Shown here piece after piece: positions 31,730-32,513 of a DNA stretch of 32,513 bases. The DNA is taken from contig CAMHMH010000013.1 in NCBI GenBank assembly GCA_946186205.1, positions 1 to 32,513 on the forward strand, in the 5' to 3' direction. The translations under genes were made by a program, and so were the position numbers. The notes under the pieces are model-generated. The model was given only the letters and a program-made list of their open reading frames with translations. It did no database searches and was not told the origin of the DNA. Origin of the DNA: an uncultured Fretibacterium sp. Its GTDB lineage: Bacteria > Synergistota > Synergistia > Synergistales > Aminobacteriaceae. Position 1 is the first letter of the stretch, and the number at the start of each line of letters is the position of its first letter.

Positions 31730-32377
31730 TCATGCCTGAAGTTTTTTGTGAAGCAGTTCGAGCCGCGTATAGAGTAATTCAAATGGTTTGCGAGCTTCAG
31801 CCCGAATCCCTACGGACCACCATTTTTTGTGGTCAGATGAAATATTTTCGGGAATTGTTGAGTACAGCGGCAAGTTGCCTATTACAACATAGCCCATGCT
31901 TGTAAATTCAGCAATTTTTTCATCAACTACTCTTGTCATAACACTTCCGTTAAAGCCAATTTTAACTATTGGGAACTGGAATAATTTTTTGTAGTCTCCT
32001 GCTTTTTCCCGAACTGTAGAAAATCCTCTTATAGAAAAAAGGTCGGGGCGAACGGGAATAAGAACAAAATCGGAATTTCGCAAAGCAAATCTTGTGCGGT
32101 CATTGAAACTTGGAGGGCAATCGATTATGATCCAATCGACAGAGGAAAAATAATGTTCATGTTCAATATGTTCAATGGAATTTTTCAGAGTAAATTTATC
32201 TTGGAATCTTGGTTCATGCTGAAGGTAAGACATATCTGCGCTGAAATTTTTTTGTTCATCGAGATCAACGGCTAGGACATTTTTATTTTTCATGAGAGCT
32301 ATTTGGGTTAATATGATTGCGAGGGTAGTTTTTCCGACTCCGCCCATACGGTTGAACACGGTTATTTTTATCGTCAT
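31730..32377 (-). CDS. ParA-family ATPase, copy 2 (signature Lys replaced)
   Basis: A 215-residue paralogue of the downstream ATPase, nearly colinear over its whole length. Walker A' is RMGGVGKTT at 10-18: the signature lysine at position 11, which completes the neighbour's active site in ParA dimers, is Met (codon ATG against AAA in copy 1). The P-loop Lys16 is kept. The A' motif retains D38-L-D40-E-Q42, unlike copy 1. Walker B WIIIDCPPS and NSDFVLIPVRPD are shared. It ends at KLQA, where copy 1 continues. The ATG at 32377 follows GGGAG at 10 bases. It is the first gene after the rRNA operon terminator. Function is unknown; a regulatory or heterodimer partner for copy 1 is my inference. Confidence 0.9.
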   Translation of the reverse strand: MTIKITVFNRMGGVGKTTLAIILTQIALMKNKNVLAVDLDEQKNFSADMSYLQHEPRFQDKFTLKNSIEHIEHEHYFSSVDWIIIDCPPSFNDRTRFALRNSDFVLIPVRPDLFSIRGFSTVREKAGDYKKLFQFPIVKIGFNGSVMTRVVDEKIAEFTSMGYVVIGNLPLYSTIPENISSDHKKWWSVGIRAEARKPFELLYTRLELLHKKLQA

Positions 32378-32422
32378 GCTTGCTTCACTCCCTGTATATG
32401 AATTATGAGTGTAAAAGTGTAC

Positions 32423-32457
32423 AAAAAAAGAGGAAGCCCAATAAGTGAACTTCCTCT
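32423..32457 (-). terminator. Rho-independent terminator of the rRNA operon
   Basis: On the minus strand AGAGGAAG and CTTCCTCT form a perfect 8-bp stem around a 13-base loop, followed by a run of T. It starts about 18 bases beyond the 5S 3' end, as expected for an rRNA operon. Confidence 0.93.
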
Positions 32458-32475
32458 GATTGTCTGTAATCTAAA

Positions 32476-32513
32476 CTGGCAGCGGTTTGCTCTCCCGTAC
32501 GTACCCCGTACAG
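32476..32513 (-). rRNA. rrf: 5S ribosomal RNA, 3' end (partial)
   Basis: The minus-strand text reads CTGTACGGGGTACGTACGGG then AGAGCAAACCGCTGCCAG. This matches the 3' third of bacterial 5S rRNA: helix IV/loop D with its GGGG-containing hairpin, then GAGAG and the terminal CUGCCAG strand of helix I. The rest of the gene lies beyond the right edge. A terminator follows. Confidence 0.85.

Noticed and set aside
30922-32377. Plasmid or chromosome partition locus
   Set aside because: No ParB-like gene and no obvious centromere-like direct repeats near the two ATPases; called only as orphan ParA-family genes.

Overview
The window most likely comes from a member of the Synergistota (Synergistetes), probably an uncultured gut-type lineage. 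The main evidence is two adjacent secreted proteins whose C-termini carry the Gly/Ser-rich, Cys-containing, hydrophobic and Arg-ending tail known as the Synergist-CTERM sorting signal. Nearly all genes lie on the minus strand; only a two- or three-gene island is on the plus strand. Starts fit AGGAGG-type ribosome sites, and TTG starts are frequent.

Layout, left to right. 1-1045: the 5' part of a polytopic, GT-C-like membrane protein running off the left edge. 1120-7256: a minus-strand cell-envelope and central-metabolism cluster transcribed pyk > cdaA > cdaR > glmM > galU, in which c-di-AMP synthesis (CdaA/CdaR), amino-sugar supply (GlmM) and UDP-glucose supply (GalU) follow pyruvate kinase. 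A strong terminator and a promoter separate it from 7387-13360, a replication operon transcribed DUF5714-like Cys-rich protein > dnaX > dnaE. 13488-15761 (plus strand): a small unknown protein followed by a membrane-bound nucleotide-sugar 4,6-dehydratase of the PglF/CapD type. 15805-17301: pgsA and a CbpA-type J-protein, each with a recognisable promoter.

17504-27346 is an apparent six-gene minus-strand operon with a sigma70-like -10 at its head and a strong terminator at its end. It encodes a small membrane protein, a HAD phosphatase, a DUF255/YyaL-type protein with a degraded CxxC, and two Synergist-CTERM proteins. The last is a 1522-residue beta-helix protein built from chlamydial Pmp-like FxxN / GGA(I/L/V) repeats. 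27525-30749 holds citX (without any citrate lyase genes here) followed by a lipoprotein that fuses a beta-helix stalk to a tannase-like alpha/beta hydrolase.

30922-32377 carries two tandem, visibly more AT-rich ParA-type ATPase paralogues without a ParB. They show reciprocal substitutions in their nucleotide-site motifs. At the right edge are the terminator and 3' end of a 5S rRNA gene, so an rRNA operon ends here.

The strongest candidates for something undescribed are the ParA pair with complementary active-site changes, the Pmp-repeat/Synergist-CTERM surface operon, and the beta-helix/tannase-like lipoprotein. No CRISPR array, insertion sequence, tRNA or prophage was seen.
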